Shown here in pieces: positions 45,240 through 54,534 of a stretch of DNA of 64,000 bases. The notes under the pieces are model-generated. The model worked only from the letters and a program-made list of their open reading frames with translations, was not told the DNA's origin and made no database searches. Positions within the stretch are counted from its first letter, which is position 1; each line of letters begins with the position of its first letter. This DNA is from Gemmatimonadota bacterium (GTDB taxonomy: Bacteria > Gemmatimonadota > Gemmatimonadetes > Longimicrobiales > Gaopeijiaceae): contig DQPL01000039.1 in NCBI GenBank assembly GCA_015664885.1, positions 1-64,000 of the forward strand. Reading direction: 5' to 3'. The translations under genes and the position numbers were made by a program.

Positions 45240-45878
45240 ATGTCCGAGCTTCCCAACCTCACCGTGGTCGACCATCCGCTCATCCGGCACAAGCTCGCAT
45301 TGCTACGCTCGGTCGATACGCCGACGAAGCTTTTCCGTGAGCTCGTGGAAGAGATGGCGATGCTCATGGCGTACGAGGTGACCCGCACGCTGGAGGAGGA
45401 GGTGGTGGAGGTCGTCACACCGCTCGAGGCCACCACGGGGTATCGTATCGCGGGTAAGAAGCTCGTGGTCGTGCCAGTGTTGCGCGCCGGTCTAGGCATG
45501 GTTGAAGGCGTGCTACGCCTCATCCCGAGCGCGCGCGTCGGGCACGTCGGCCTGGCGCGTGACGAAGAGTCACTTCAGCCCGTCGAGTACTACTTCAAGG
45601 TGCCGAGCGAGTCTGCATCGCGCCGTTTCCTCGTGGTCGATCCCATGCTCGCCACCGGTGGGTCCGCTTCCGCGGCGATCGCACGACTGAAGGAGCGCGG
45701 CGTACGCGGAATCACGTACATGTGCCTGGTGGCGGCGCCCGAAGGCGTGCGCGCTTTGGCCGACGCCCATCCGGACGTGGCGGTTTTCACCGGAGTCCTC
45801 GACCGGCAACTCAACGACGTGGGTTACATCTTGCCAGGACTCGGCGACGCGGGCGATCGACTCTTCGGCACTAAATAG
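45240..45878 (+). CDS. upp: Uracil phosphoribosyltransferase
   Basis: A 212-residue salvage enzyme converting uracil and PRPP to UMP. Seen: [37 protein letters not shown], the PRPP loop [18 protein letters not shown], and the C-terminal [19 protein letters not shown]. The ATG at 45240 lies two bases after the upstream stop (GGGGTGATC before it), so it is translated with the pseudouridine synthase gene. Confidence 0.96.
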   Translation: MSELPNLTVVDHPLIRHKLALLRSVDTPTKLFRELVEEMAMLMAYEVTRTLEEEVVEVVTPLEATTGYRIAGKKLVVVPVLRAGLGMVEGVLRLIPSARVGHVGLARDEESLQPVEYYFKVPSESASRRFLVVDPMLATGGSASAAIARLKERGVRGITYMCLVAAPEGVRALADAHPDVAVFTGVLDRQLNDVGYILPGLGDAGDRLFGTK

Positions 45879-45888
45879 CCTTTTAGTG
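45869..45888. terminator. Small hairpin between convergent upp and trkH
   Basis: CACTAAA (45869-45875) and TTTAGTG (45882-45888) form a perfect 7-base stem spanning both stop codons. It has no T-run, so termination is only a possibility; it may also work as a bidirectional barrier. Confidence 0.35.
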
Positions 45889-47340
45889 AAACGAGCGTCG
45901 AGCCTTCCACGTCTCAGGGTGGAAGAGTAGTAGCACCGTGTAGATTTCGAGTCGACCGACCAGCATGAAGAAGGACAACACAACGAGTGCGGGGTCGGAC
46001 ATCCATCCGTAGTTGTCCGTGGCACCGACGTCACCGAATGCAGGGCCCACGTTGCCGACCGTGGCGATGCTCGCGGCGATCGACGTCATCGGATCCATGC
46101 CCAGGAAGCCGAGCACGACCGCGCCTGCGAGGCAGAGCAGGAGGTAGAGGATCACGAAGCCGGTGACGTTGGCGAGCACCTCCTGCTTAACGGTCTTGTC
46201 CCCGACTCTTATCAACAACACCGCCTTTGGATGCAGGTGTTTTCTGAGCTCGATCGCGGTTTGCTTGACGAGCAACAGGAGACGCATCGTCTTGATGCCC
46301 CCGCCAGTAGAGCCGGCCATACCGCCCACGAAGAAGAGCGCGAAGAGGACCATTTGCGAGCCCGGCACCCACAGCTCGTAGTCTGCGATCACGAACCCCG
46401 TGGTGGTGGTAATGCTGGTGGCCTGGAAGAGCGCGTGGCGTACTGCGGGCTCCACCGCGCTGTAGCTGCCCGAGGTCAGGTTGACCACGGCGATGGCGAG
46501 CGCGGCGAGCACCACGATGTACGTATAGAAGCGCCACTCGTGGTCTCGGAAGTAGACTGGTCGCCCGGTCGCCGCGCGGAAATGAAGCGAGAAGTTCACG
46601 CCCGCCAGATACATGAAGACGATCGTCACCCAGTGGATGTAGGGCGAATCGAACGAGGCGATCGACGCGTCTCGGGTACTGAACCCGCCACTGGCGAGCG
46701 TGGTGAAGCTGTGGTTGACCGCGTCGAAGAGGCTCATTCCTCCCAGCAGGTAGAGCACGGTCTCTGCCGCCGTGAGGCCGACATACACCAGCCAGAGCAG
46801 CTTCGCGGTCTGCGTGATACGTGGGCGCAAACGTTCAGGGGTCGGTCCTGGCACCTCGGCCTTGAAGAGCTGCATACCGCCGACGCCCAGGTACGGTAGC
46901 ACGGCGATCACGAGCACGATGATGCCCATGCCGCCGAGCCACTGCGTGAGAGACCTCCAGAAGAGCACTCCATGAGGCAGTACTTCGATTTCGGCGAATA
47001 TCGTCGCGCCGGTGGTCGTGAAGCCCGACATCGCTTCGAAGAATGCGGCGATGGGTGAGCCGAGGGCCCCGGTGAACAGATAGGGGAGTGCCCCGAACGC
47101 GGCCGCGGCCGTCCAGGCCATCGTGACGATCGCGAAGCCCTCTCTGGGCGTCAGTTCACCTTCGAACATCGTGAGCGCGTACGTGAAGCCGCCCACGAAG
47201 AAAGTCACCGCGCCGGCCAGGAGAATGCCCAGAGCGTCACCGTCGCCGTACACGAAAGCGACCCCAGCCGCCACGAACATCGACAGGGAAACGAAGACCT
47301 GGAGCAGACCTACGACGTTGGCGACCCGGGCAAGGGACAT
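45883..47340 (-). CDS. trkH: Trk potassium uptake protein TrkH
   Basis: A 485-residue membrane channel subunit with four M1-P-M2 repeats. Recognisable are the selectivity-loop segments FFEAMSGFTTTGATIF, FNHSFTTLASGGFST-like (residues NHSFTTLASGGFSTRD), TSITTTTGFVIADYE and ATVGNVGPAF, each with the conserved Gly. The ATG at 47340 overlaps the trkA stop (TGATG). With TrkA it forms the ligand-gated K+ uptake system. Confidence 0.95.
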   Translation of the reverse strand: MSLARVANVVGLLQVFVSLSMFVAAGVAFVYGDGDALGILLAGAVTFFVGGFTYALTMFEGELTPREGFAIVTMAWTAAAAFGALPYLFTGALGSPIAAFFEAMSGFTTTGATIFAEIEVLPHGVLFWRSLTQWLGGMGIIVLVIAVLPYLGVGGMQLFKAEVPGPTPERLRPRITQTAKLLWLVYVGLTAAETVLYLLGGMSLFDAVNHSFTTLASGGFSTRDASIASFDSPYIHWVTIVFMYLAGVNFSLHFRAATGRPVYFRDHEWRFYTYIVVLAALAIAVVNLTSGSYSAVEPAVRHALFQATSITTTTGFVIADYELWVPGSQMVLFALFFVGGMAGSTGGGIKTMRLLLLVKQTAIELRKHLHPKAVLLIRVGDKTVKQEVLANVTGFVILYLLLCLAGAVVLGFLGMDPMTSIAASIATVGNVGPAFGDVGATDNYGWMSDPALVVLSFFMLVGRLEIYTVLLLFHPETWKARRSFH

Positions 47341-48683
47341 CAGCTGAAGAGCTGCTCGACCTCGGAGACTGCGGCCGGGAGTGCGAACACGATCACGTCG
47401 TCGCCGGGCAACACTCTGTCGTCCCCGCGAGGGAGAATGATCTCGTCACCACGAAGGATGGTGCCGATGACGGCATCCTTCGGAAAGTGAACCTCCCGCA
47501 GCATCTTGCCGGCGATCGCCGACTCCTCATCGACGCTGTACTCGATCGTTTCCGCGTCGGTGCTGGTCAGTTCCGCAACCGTGACCACGTGGCCGCGTCG
47601 AACGTAGCGCAGGATCGCGTTGACGGTGGACATGCGCGGCGACACCGATGCGTCCACGCCCACCCGCGGAATCAGTCGCAGGTACTCGAACTTGTGTACG
47701 AGGCTCACGACCTTTTGGGCGCCCGCGGTTTTGGCGAGCAAGCTCGATAGCAAGTTGGTCTCGTCGCTACCGGTGGCGGCGACGAAACCGTCGATGCCCG
47801 CCACGCCCTCCATCTCCAGGAGCTCCAAGTCGGTCGCGTCCGCGTGCAGCACGAGCGCGTGCGGCAGCCGTTCCGCGAGCTCGAGACACCGCCGTCGATC
47901 TCGGTCGAGGATCGTGCACTCGATGCCCTTCGTATCGAGGATCTGCGCGAGGTACTCGCCCTCAGCGCTACCCCCGGCGATCATCACGCGGCGCAGGCGG
48001 GACCGCTTGTAACCGGCGAGCGGGGCGATGTCCTCGATCTCGGCGGTGGGCGAGAGCAGGTAAAGTTGGTCTCCCGCGTGGATCTTGGAATCAGACCTTG
48101 GAATGTGCGTCTTGCCGTCACGGACGATGGCGACCGTCGCGTAGTGGTGGTCGTGCAGGTCTTTCGCGAGCTCGGCCAGCGTCTTTCCGGCGACCGGCGC
48201 CCCCTCTTTGACCTTCAGTCCGACCAGATGTACGCGACCATCCGCGAAGGGCACGACGTCCGTGGCGATCTCGCTCCGTAGCAGGTCGAACGTCTCCCGT
48301 GCACACTCGCGCTCAGGGTTGATCATCAGATCGATACCCATCTGCTCTTGGGAGAGCACCGAACCCTCTCCGTAGTACTCGGGATTCGAGATGCGCGCCA
48401 CGACGTGCTGCACGCCGAATTTTTTCGCCGCCATGGAAGCGATGAGGTTGACTTCGTCCTTGCTCGTGACGGAAAGCAGCATGCTCGCGTTGCTGATCCC
48501 GGCCTTCTCCAGCACAGGAAGCGAAGCGCCGTTGCCCACGACGGTGAGCACGTCTAGTTGTTGGGAAGCGAAGTCTGCGCGCTCCGGATCGGACTCGATG
48601 ACGACGACGTCCTGATTTTCTTCGGAGAGGCGCTTGGCAAGGTGGAACCCCACCTCGCCTGCGCCGAGAACGAGCACTTTCAT
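47340..48683 (-). CDS. trkA: Trk potassium transporter regulatory subunit TrkA
   Basis: A 447-residue cytoplasmic protein with duplicated RCK modules: GAGEVGFHLAKRLSEENQDVVVIE (NAD-binding) plus a TrkA_C domain, then a second copy beginning MIAGGSAEGEYLAQILDTKG and its TrkA_C ending near the C-terminus. Length is typical for the two-RCK TrkA. It gates TrkH, encoded next. Confidence 0.95.
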   Translation of the reverse strand: MKVLVLGAGEVGFHLAKRLSEENQDVVVIESDPERADFASQQLDVLTVVGNGASLPVLEKAGISNASMLLSVTSKDEVNLIASMAAKKFGVQHVVARISNPEYYGEGSVLSQEQMGIDLMINPERECARETFDLLRSEIATDVVPFADGRVHLVGLKVKEGAPVAGKTLAELAKDLHDHHYATVAIVRDGKTHIPRSDSKIHAGDQLYLLSPTAEIEDIAPLAGYKRSRLRRVMIAGGSAEGEYLAQILDTKGIECTILDRDRRRCLELAERLPHALVLHADATDLELLEMEGVAGIDGFVAATGSDETNLLSSLLAKTAGAQKVVSLVHKFEYLRLIPRVGVDASVSPRMSTVNAILRYVRRGHVVTVAELTSTDAETIEYSVDEESAIAGKMLREVHFPKDAVIGTILRGDEIILPRGDDRVLPGDDVIVFALPAAVSEVEQLFS

Positions 48684-48833
48684 GCGCGAGCTCTCTCGCG
48701 GGCGTGCGAGTGCGGCGTCCAGGACGGACGGCGCTGGCGCATGAAGTTAGTAACAAGGTCGTTTGAGCAGTACAGCCGGTCGCGTCGTGGGGCACTGCGC
48801 GAAGGGCCGCCTGCGCTGTATCTTGTTCGCCGC

Positions 48834-48907
48834 GGGCCCGTAGCTCAGTTGGTTAGAGCAGCCGACTCATAATCGGTAGGTCGCAGGTTCGAGCCCTGCC
48901 GGGCCCA
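48834..48907 (+). tRNA. tRNA with CAT anticodon (elongator Met, or Ile2)
   Basis: A 74-base cloverleaf: acceptor GGGCCCG/CGGGCCC, D-arm GCTC...GAGC, anticodon stem GCCGA/TCGGT with loop CTCATAA, T-arm GCAGG/CCTGC with TTCGAGC. CCA is not encoded. The G1-C72 pair and lack of three GC pairs in the anticodon stem exclude initiator tRNA. It may be elongator Met or Ile2 (CAU, lysidine-modified); the GACTCATAATC stem-loop resembles both. Confidence 0.93.
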
Positions 48908-49077
48908 TTTTAGACGTCCACCCAATCCAGTGCCACGAGCCCGACTCGGAGGCGGACCAGCGGACGGCTTGGAGGTGGCTGCTACGGCCGCCACGGACCG
49001 GACTCCGCATGTAGCCCCGTTTGCGCCGAAGGTGCGTCGGCCCCACGACCCCGCACAACGATCCCTTCCCCGGGCCT

Positions 49078-52000
49078 CTATCGCGTATCCAGCACCTCTC
49101 CACTGCCACCGATCGTTACCTCGAGCGTACCAGGCTGCACCGGGGTCTCGGTCTCGCGCCCGTCAGGCCAGCGCACCCAAACTCCGGTTGGCTCGCCGCT
49201 CAAGCCCATCACCTGCACGACACTGTTGTGCGACCAATAACCCGCGCCCGCTTGCACCTCGCGTGCGGGTCCGCGTCGAGTCCCGTACACCATGCGGATC
49301 GTTGCCCCGATCGCGTCGGGGTTGAGGGATGGACCCGCGAGCCGAACACGAAGCCCTCGAACGGCGCCCACGTTCCTGAAGAGCCTGGTCGCGGCCCCGT
49401 TCTGGGACACCGCGAGGTCGATGCGACCGTCGCCATCGTAGTCGGCGAGCCCCGCGCCCCGGGAGTCCCCGTAGACCTCTATGCCGCTCGCCGCCGCGGG
49501 CAGCCCGCGCAAACCGCCGGCGCCGTCTCCCTGCAACCACAATCCGCGACCGGCGTTGTACTGGTCAGCGGGGGACACGGTCGCTAGAAAGTTCTGTGTC
49601 AGGAAGACGTCTTCGTTGCCGTCCCCATCGAAATCGGCCACTCCCACGAAAAAGGACGGCGCGAGTTGCGCTGTGGTCGGTAGAGGCACTGCCTCGAAAG
49701 AGCTGCCGCGATTCAGCAGTAGCGTGTGCTCGAGGTGTGTGACCTCGAGAACAGCTGGTGGGGCACCCGTGGAACCGAGGATCTCCGCAATGCTCGATCC
49801 TGCGAAATTCTCAGCAGTGCGATATCGCAGCCTCAAGAAGGGCATCGCTTGGGCGAGCTGCCGGAAATCGACCAGCGGCATCAGGCGACCGAGCTGCTCA
49901 TCGACCTGCGCCAGCACCAGGTCCAAGCGCCCGTTGCGATCGAAGTCACCATGGTAAAGACGGAGCGGACGCGTAGGTGAGGCGAGCAGCGGGCCATTCT
50001 GGCCCCAGTTGGTGGCCACGATGTCCATTAGACCGTCGCCGTTCAGGTCCCCGGTGGCGACGCCGTTCCATCTCCCGGTGAGGCCATCAAGCCCCAACGA
50101 GGCAGTGACGTCGACAAAGCGCCCTCGGTCATTGCGGAGCACGCGCACCGGCCCCCACTCCGTGGCCAGAACGAGGTCTGGGTCTCCGTCCCCGTCGACG
50201 TCGGAGAACACCGCCGCCGACACCATGCCGCGCTCGGCGAGCACGTCCAGGTTTTCGGAGTCGAGGGTGAAAGCTCCAGCGTCATTGACAAACAGTCGGG
50301 AGGTGGCAGGCCGGGGGTAGAGCGCTGGTAAGATGCGACCGCCGACGAACAGGTCGAGGTCTCCGTCCCCGTCGTAGTCGGCTAGTGCCAAGGCCCCAAC
50401 CGTGCTGGAGATACCGCCAACGGCGCCCGCCGACTGCGGGTCGACGACCGAGCTTCGATACGCGTCGCGGGTAGCGTCGACGCGTAGCACCGACGCGGCG
50501 CCAAGCGCGGCGGCAGGGCTCTGGGCCTCGTAGTTCGCCTGCCCCACGAGCAAGGACACGCCTCCGCCCGGAACTGGAAGTGGAAGCACGGTCGTCTGGT
50601 CCAAGAGCGTGTTCGGCATGCTAAGCGGGACGCGGCTGAAGCGACCCCCTTCGTTTCTGTAGAAGCCCAGCGTGCCGCCGCGACCGGAAGTGATGAGAAG
50701 ATCCTCGTCTCCGTCGTCGTCCATGTCGTACCAGGTCACGCCGGGCCCCAAGCGCGCGAAGCTGTTGGGCAAAAGTGGCTGCCGCTCGTGGTCGGGAAAC
50801 GGCAGCTCGGTGTGCACGTGACCCAGTTCGTCCGTGGCATCGATGAAGTACGGCTCAGCCTCGTCCTCGCCTAACGGGATTTCGGAGGCCACCGCCGGTG
50901 CAGAAGCAAAGTCGGGCTCAACGATCTCATATTCGCGGCCGGGCGGTGCGTCCCGAATCACGCTTCGGCCACCACCAGGCCAGTCGACAGTGATCGTGAG
51001 TACGTCCGAGTCCCCCGCCGCGAACGTGTACATCGCATCCGAGCCCGAGAGGTAGATTCCGCCGGACGTCACTTCTTTGCTCTGCTCTGGAATTGCTCCT
51101 GCGAGCACGCTGATCTTGGCTCCGATCCCCTGGGTGTTCGGCGGCATGCCCGCGAGACGCACGGCGATCCGACTCTCTCCGGCTTCGTTGCGCATCACTA
51201 GCGCCGGCGCGCCCAGACGGTTCAACACCAAGTCGAGGTCACCGTCCCCGTCGAGGTCGCTCGCCGCCATCCCGAGGGACACGTCCTCTTCGACGCCGAA
51301 CCCCCACTCTTCACTCACGTCTGCGAACGTCAGGTCTCCGCGGTTCCTAAATGCTGCGTTGCGCAGCGGAAGCGTCGGAAAAAGCAGGATGTCCTCTCTC
51401 CAGTCGGGAGCCGTGGCGAGCTGGGCGTCGCTGTCCAACGCATCGAAGAGGCTGCCGTTGGTGATGAGCGCGTCTTCGTACCCGTCCAGATCGACGTCCA
51501 TGAACATCGTCGCCCACGACCAGCCCGAGGCGGCGATGCCCGCGAACTGCGCGATCTCCGCGTAGGTACCGTCGCCGCGGTTGAGGAACAGGGTATTGCG
51601 CTGCGTCTGGGGGCGATCGTCGAAGACGCCGATTTCGTCGACCCCAGGTGCCCGCAGTGGCGTCCGCGTCAGTCGGCGGCGACGGTTCCGACTGAGCATG
51701 TCGGTCAGCAAGAAGTCGACGTCGCCATCACGGTCGATGTCGGAGAAGTCGACACCCATGGTGGAGTGGCTCGTCGATCGCAGGGACAGGCGAGGTGCCA
51801 GCCGGAAGTGACCGGTCCCGTCGTTCAACCAAAAACGATCGGGGCTCTCGAAGTCGTTGCCGACGTAGAGGTCGGGGTCCCCGTCCCCGTCCACGTCGTG
51901 AAACCGTGCCGTGAGCCCCCAGTCGCGAAACGGTACCGTCAGCGGACTGCCGTCCTCGTCCAGGAACCTTTCCTGATCGGCCGGAACCAGCTCGAACCGA

Positions 52001-52833
52001 CCCTGCCCGTCGTTCAGGTAGAAGAAGTCGGCCTCGCCCACCTCTTGGCGAAGAATTCGGTCGCTGTCTCGCCGCAGCTCGTAGTGTTCTCGGAACTCAG
52101 GGAGCACGGTGTATTGCTCACCGACCTGGCGGACGACGCGGTCGAAGGCCCGCTCGGCCGGTGAGAACATGTCCATCACCGACTCGACCTTGTAGTTGGC
52201 CACATAGAGGTCGAGGTCTCCGTCGCCGTCCACGTCGGCCAAAGCCATGGTGTGGCTTCCTTGCTCAGACTCGAGTCCGGATTCCTGTGTTCGCACGGTA
52301 AAGACGCCGGCCCCGTCGTTCAGAAAAAGGGAGTTGGGTCCGCCCAGCGCAGTGACGAGAAGATCCAGATCGCGATCGCCATCGACATCTGCGAAGACTA
52401 CGCCCGTGGTGAAGCGGTCGTCGGCGAGCAATCCGGCTTGCTCGGTCACGTCCTCGAAGCGCCAGTTGCCCAGATTGCGGTAGAGAGCGTTCGGGCCATC
52501 GAGGCGGCCCAGGTAGATGTCGACCCACCCATCCCCGTCGATGTCTGCCAAGGCCACTCCAGAGCCATTGGTCAGATGCCGGTTCTGGACGAGCAGATCC
52601 GCACTGACGTCGTTGTCGAATTCGACGCGGGTGCGCGAAGGCGAGAGCGACGTGAACCTCGTCGGGCCGTTCCCAGGGGCGAGCAAGGGGCGCCAACGGT
52701 ACTCACCCTCATCGATCCAGGAGCGATCGCTTACTTGGGAGCATGCCCCGGCTCCAAGCATGAGCAGCCACGAGAACACTGCTCTACGCTTCAAGGCTCC
52801 ACGGCCTGATCGAAGAGCACGATCACGTGCCAT
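49078..52833 (-). CDS. FG-GAP/VCBS-repeat CRTAC1-family lipoprotein with two ASPIC/UnbV domains
   Basis: A 1,251-residue secreted lipoprotein (lipobox GAGAC, about residue 31). It has many FG-GAP/VCBS blades with Ca-binding DxDxDG loops (ALADIDGDGWVDIYLG, VFADVDGDRDLDLLV, DVDGDGDPDLYVGNDF and others), read as two beta-propeller sections. Each section ends with an ASPIC/UnbV domain: one about 560-640 (NTQGIGAKISVLAG) and one at the C-terminus (NPDAIGATIRMVYG, WVRWPDGRETE). Most CRTAC1 proteins have one such domain, so this looks like an internal duplication. Function unknown; such proteins are often cell-surface or polymer-binding. Confidence 0.88.
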   Translation of the reverse strand: MARDRALRSGRGALKRRAVFSWLLMLGAGACSQVSDRSWIDEGEYRWRPLLAPGNGPTRFTSLSPSRTRVEFDNDVSADLLVQNRHLTNGSGVALADIDGDGWVDIYLGRLDGPNALYRNLGNWRFEDVTEQAGLLADDRFTTGVVFADVDGDRDLDLLVTALGGPNSLFLNDGAGVFTVRTQESGLESEQGSHTMALADVDGDGDLDLYVANYKVESVMDMFSPAERAFDRVVRQVGEQYTVLPEFREHYELRRDSDRILRQEVGEADFFYLNDGQGRFELVPADQERFLDEDGSPLTVPFRDWGLTARFHDVDGDGDPDLYVGNDFESPDRFWLNDGTGHFRLAPRLSLRSTSHSTMGVDFSDIDRDGDVDFLLTDMLSRNRRRRLTRTPLRAPGVDEIGVFDDRPQTQRNTLFLNRGDGTYAEIAQFAGIAASGWSWATMFMDVDLDGYEDALITNGSLFDALDSDAQLATAPDWREDILLFPTLPLRNAAFRNRGDLTFADVSEEWGFGVEEDVSLGMAASDLDGDGDLDLVLNRLGAPALVMRNEAGESRIAVRLAGMPPNTQGIGAKISVLAGAIPEQSKEVTSGGIYLSGSDAMYTFAAGDSDVLTITVDWPGGGRSVIRDAPPGREYEIVEPDFASAPAVASEIPLGEDEAEPYFIDATDELGHVHTELPFPDHERQPLLPNSFARLGPGVTWYDMDDDGDEDLLITSGRGGTLGFYRNEGGRFSRVPLSMPNTLLDQTTVLPLPVPGGGVSLLVGQANYEAQSPAAALGAASVLRVDATRDAYRSSVVDPQSAGAVGGISSTVGALALADYDGDGDLDLFVGGRILPALYPRPATSRLFVNDAGAFTLDSENLDVLAERGMVSAAVFSDVDGDGDPDLVLATEWGPVRVLRNDRGRFVDVTASLGLDGLTGRWNGVATGDLNGDGLMDIVATNWGQNGPLLASPTRPLRLYHGDFDRNGRLDLVLAQVDEQLGRLMPLVDFRQLAQAMPFLRLRYRTAENFAGSSIAEILGSTGAPPAVLEVTHLEHTLLLNRGSSFEAVPLPTTAQLAPSFFVGVADFDGDGNEDVFLTQNFLATVSPADQYNAGRGLWLQGDGAGGLRGLPAAASGIEVYGDSRGAGLADYDGDGRIDLAVSQNGAATRLFRNVGAVRGLRVRLAGPSLNPDAIGATIRMVYGTRRGPAREVQAGAGYWSHNSVVQVMGLSGEPTGVWVRWPDGRETETPVQPGTLEVTIGGSGEVLDTR

Positions 52834-52974
52834 CGTCGATGAGCAAGACGCGAATCGTGTCGTCGCTCGGCATTGCTCGAAAGATAGGGGAGTGGCCGCA
52901 GGGGGCTGAATCCCACGGAGGCATGCGAAGCTACTTCGGGGGACGTTGGGCGGACAAGGAGATGACGTGTCCGG

Positions 52975-53346
52975 TCACTCTCGCTCCGGGTCTGGGGGCT
53001 TTCGCAGTCCCTTGGCTTGCCCCCGTCTGCGCTTGTCGCCCAGGCGCTTCTCCTTCTCCCTGCGCGGCACCCTCGTCGATACACGAGGCGTCTCGCGATG
53101 CAGGAACTCCTCAAGCTTGGAGCGCAGTCGCGCGAGCGCGCGAGCGCGGTTGCGATGCTGACTGCGCTCCTCGCGCGCGACCGCCCGCAGGCCCGAGGGT
53201 AGGTGCACCAGCCGGACGCCGCTCTCGGTGGCGTTTTGGTGCTGCCCGCCCGGTCCGCCCGCGCGGAAAGTCTCCACGCGACACTCGGCGAGCAGCTGCT
53301 CGTCCGAGTCGGGAATCTCCAAGTCTGGGCGGGCTTCGTCGTCCAT
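52975..53346 (-). CDS. GGQ-motif release factor-like protein (ArfB/ICT1 type)
   Basis: A 123-residue protein with the peptidyl-tRNA hydrolysis motif RAGGPGGQHQNATESGVRL (GGQ about residue 34-36) and a basic C-terminal tail (RREKEKRLGDKRRRGQAKG). It lacks the codon-recognition domains of RF1/RF2. This layout fits ribosome-rescue factors of the ArfB/ICT1 kind, in which the tail enters the empty mRNA channel. The ATG at 53346 gives a family-like length. It is divergent from the AI-2E permease gene. Confidence 0.8.
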   Translation of the reverse strand: MDDEARPDLEIPDSDEQLLAECRVETFRAGGPGGQHQNATESGVRLVHLPSGLRAVAREERSQHRNRARALARLRSKLEEFLHRETPRVSTRVPRREKEKRLGDKRRRGQAKGLRKPPDPERE

Positions 53347-53446
53347 GGTAGAGCCTGCCTTGAGCTATGGCACGATTTCGACGATCGGGGTAGTGTTTGG
53401 CGCACGCCGTATCTATGGCGTCCCACCTAGCCTCTGCCAAGACCGC

Positions 53447-54532
53447 ATGATATTCGAGCGCACGGAGGAACACCCGGGCGCCAGGTTCCTCTTCATCCTG
53501 GCGTGTTTGGTCGTCGTGGTCTACGGCCTGAAGGCTGCCGCACCGATTCTGCTGCCGACTGCCATGGCGCTGTTCCTTGCTGTTCTGAGTCTCCCGATGA
53601 TGCTCTGGCTTTCGCACCACAAAGTACCGGCAGGGCTCGCGACGGTGATCACGGTGCTCATTTTTGTTTCGCTGGTCGGTCTACTGATCCTGGCGGGCAG
53701 TTCTTCGGTCACGGTGCTGCAAGCCAATCTCGACCTATACCAGGACCTCTTCGTCCAGCGCGTGGGAGCCGTGATCGACTGGGCGGACAGCCTGAGCGAC
53801 TTCGACATCACCCCCTACGTCACCACAGCTGCCATCACGGATCTGATCGATCCGACGTGGGTCGTGGACCTCGTGCGCGGCGCGATCGGGCGCATCGCTC
53901 AGTTCGCGGGCACGACCTTCATCGTATTCTTGATCATGGCGTTCATGCTGGGCGAGGTCACGGTATTCCCCGAGAAGATCCGGTACGTGCTCGGAGAGAA
54001 TGGCGGCGACGAGGACCGCTTTGCCAAGGTGGTTACCGAGGTGCAGACGTACCTGGGCATCAAGACAATGGTCTCGGCGGCGACCGGACTGGTTCTGGGG
54101 CTGTGGGCCAGTGTCATGCAGCTCGAGTTCCCGCTGCTGCTGGGACTGATCGCGTTGGTGCTCAACTACGTGCCGACTGTGGGCTCGATGATCGCGGCCG
54201 TGCCCGCGGTTCTCCTGAGTATCGTCTTGTTCGGAAGTGTCCCGCACGCTCTGGGTGTGGCCATGGGCTACGTCGTCGTGAATGTCCTTTTCGGAAACAT
54301 TCTCGAGCCCAATCTGTTGGGGCGCCGGCTCGGCCTGTCTACGCTCGTCGTGATCCTGTCGCTGCTCTTTTGGGGGTGGGCCTGGGGTCCGCTTGGGGCG
54401 CTGCTGTCCGTGCCGCTTACGGTGATGGTGAAGATCTGGCTGGAGAACACGCACGATTTGCGCTGGGTGGCGGTGTTATTGGACAAGTCGCCACCACCGG
54501 TGCCGGTCGGTGGCGAAGCGGAGGCGGTGTAG
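53447..54532 (+). CDS. AI-2E family transporter (PerM/TqsA-like)
   Basis: A 361-residue inner-membrane protein of the AI-2 exporter superfamily with about 8 helices. Seen: FILACLVVVVYGLKAAAPILLP (first helix), a long middle cytoplasmic/periplasmic helix, then the family C-terminal set (GLWASVMQLEFPLLLGLIALVLNYVPTVGSM, GNILEPNLLGRRLGLSTLVVI, PLGALLSVPLTVMVKI). The family exports diverse small molecules; AI-2 itself is not implied. The ATG at 53447 is chosen because the first helix follows at once. The next gene begins 3 bases after its stop. Confidence 0.88.
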   Translation: MIFERTEEHPGARFLFILACLVVVVYGLKAAAPILLPTAMALFLAVLSLPMMLWLSHHKVPAGLATVITVLIFVSLVGLLILAGSSSVTVLQANLDLYQDLFVQRVGAVIDWADSLSDFDITPYVTTAAITDLIDPTWVVDLVRGAIGRIAQFAGTTFIVFLIMAFMLGEVTVFPEKIRYVLGENGGDEDRFAKVVTEVQTYLGIKTMVSAATGLVLGLWASVMQLEFPLLLGLIALVLNYVPTVGSMIAAVPAVLLSIVLFGSVPHALGVAMGYVVVNVLFGNILEPNLLGRRLGLSTLVVILSLLFWGWAWGPLGALLSVPLTVMVKIWLENTHDLRWVAVLLDKSPPPVPVGGEAEAV

Positions 54533-54534
54533 CG

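Noticed and set aside
49400-52700. DNA-level tandem repeats resembling a CRISPR or satellite array
   Set aside because: The recurring GTCTCCGTCCCCGTC-like pieces code the Asp-rich calcium loops of FG-GAP blades; spacing and flanks vary as in a repeat protein.
53503-54534. A long open frame overlapping the AI-2E permease in another frame
   Set aside because: It only extends a real 169-codon gene (54535-55044) upstream; the overlapping part reads Arg/Gly-rich without any fold, while the permease frame has clear membrane helices.
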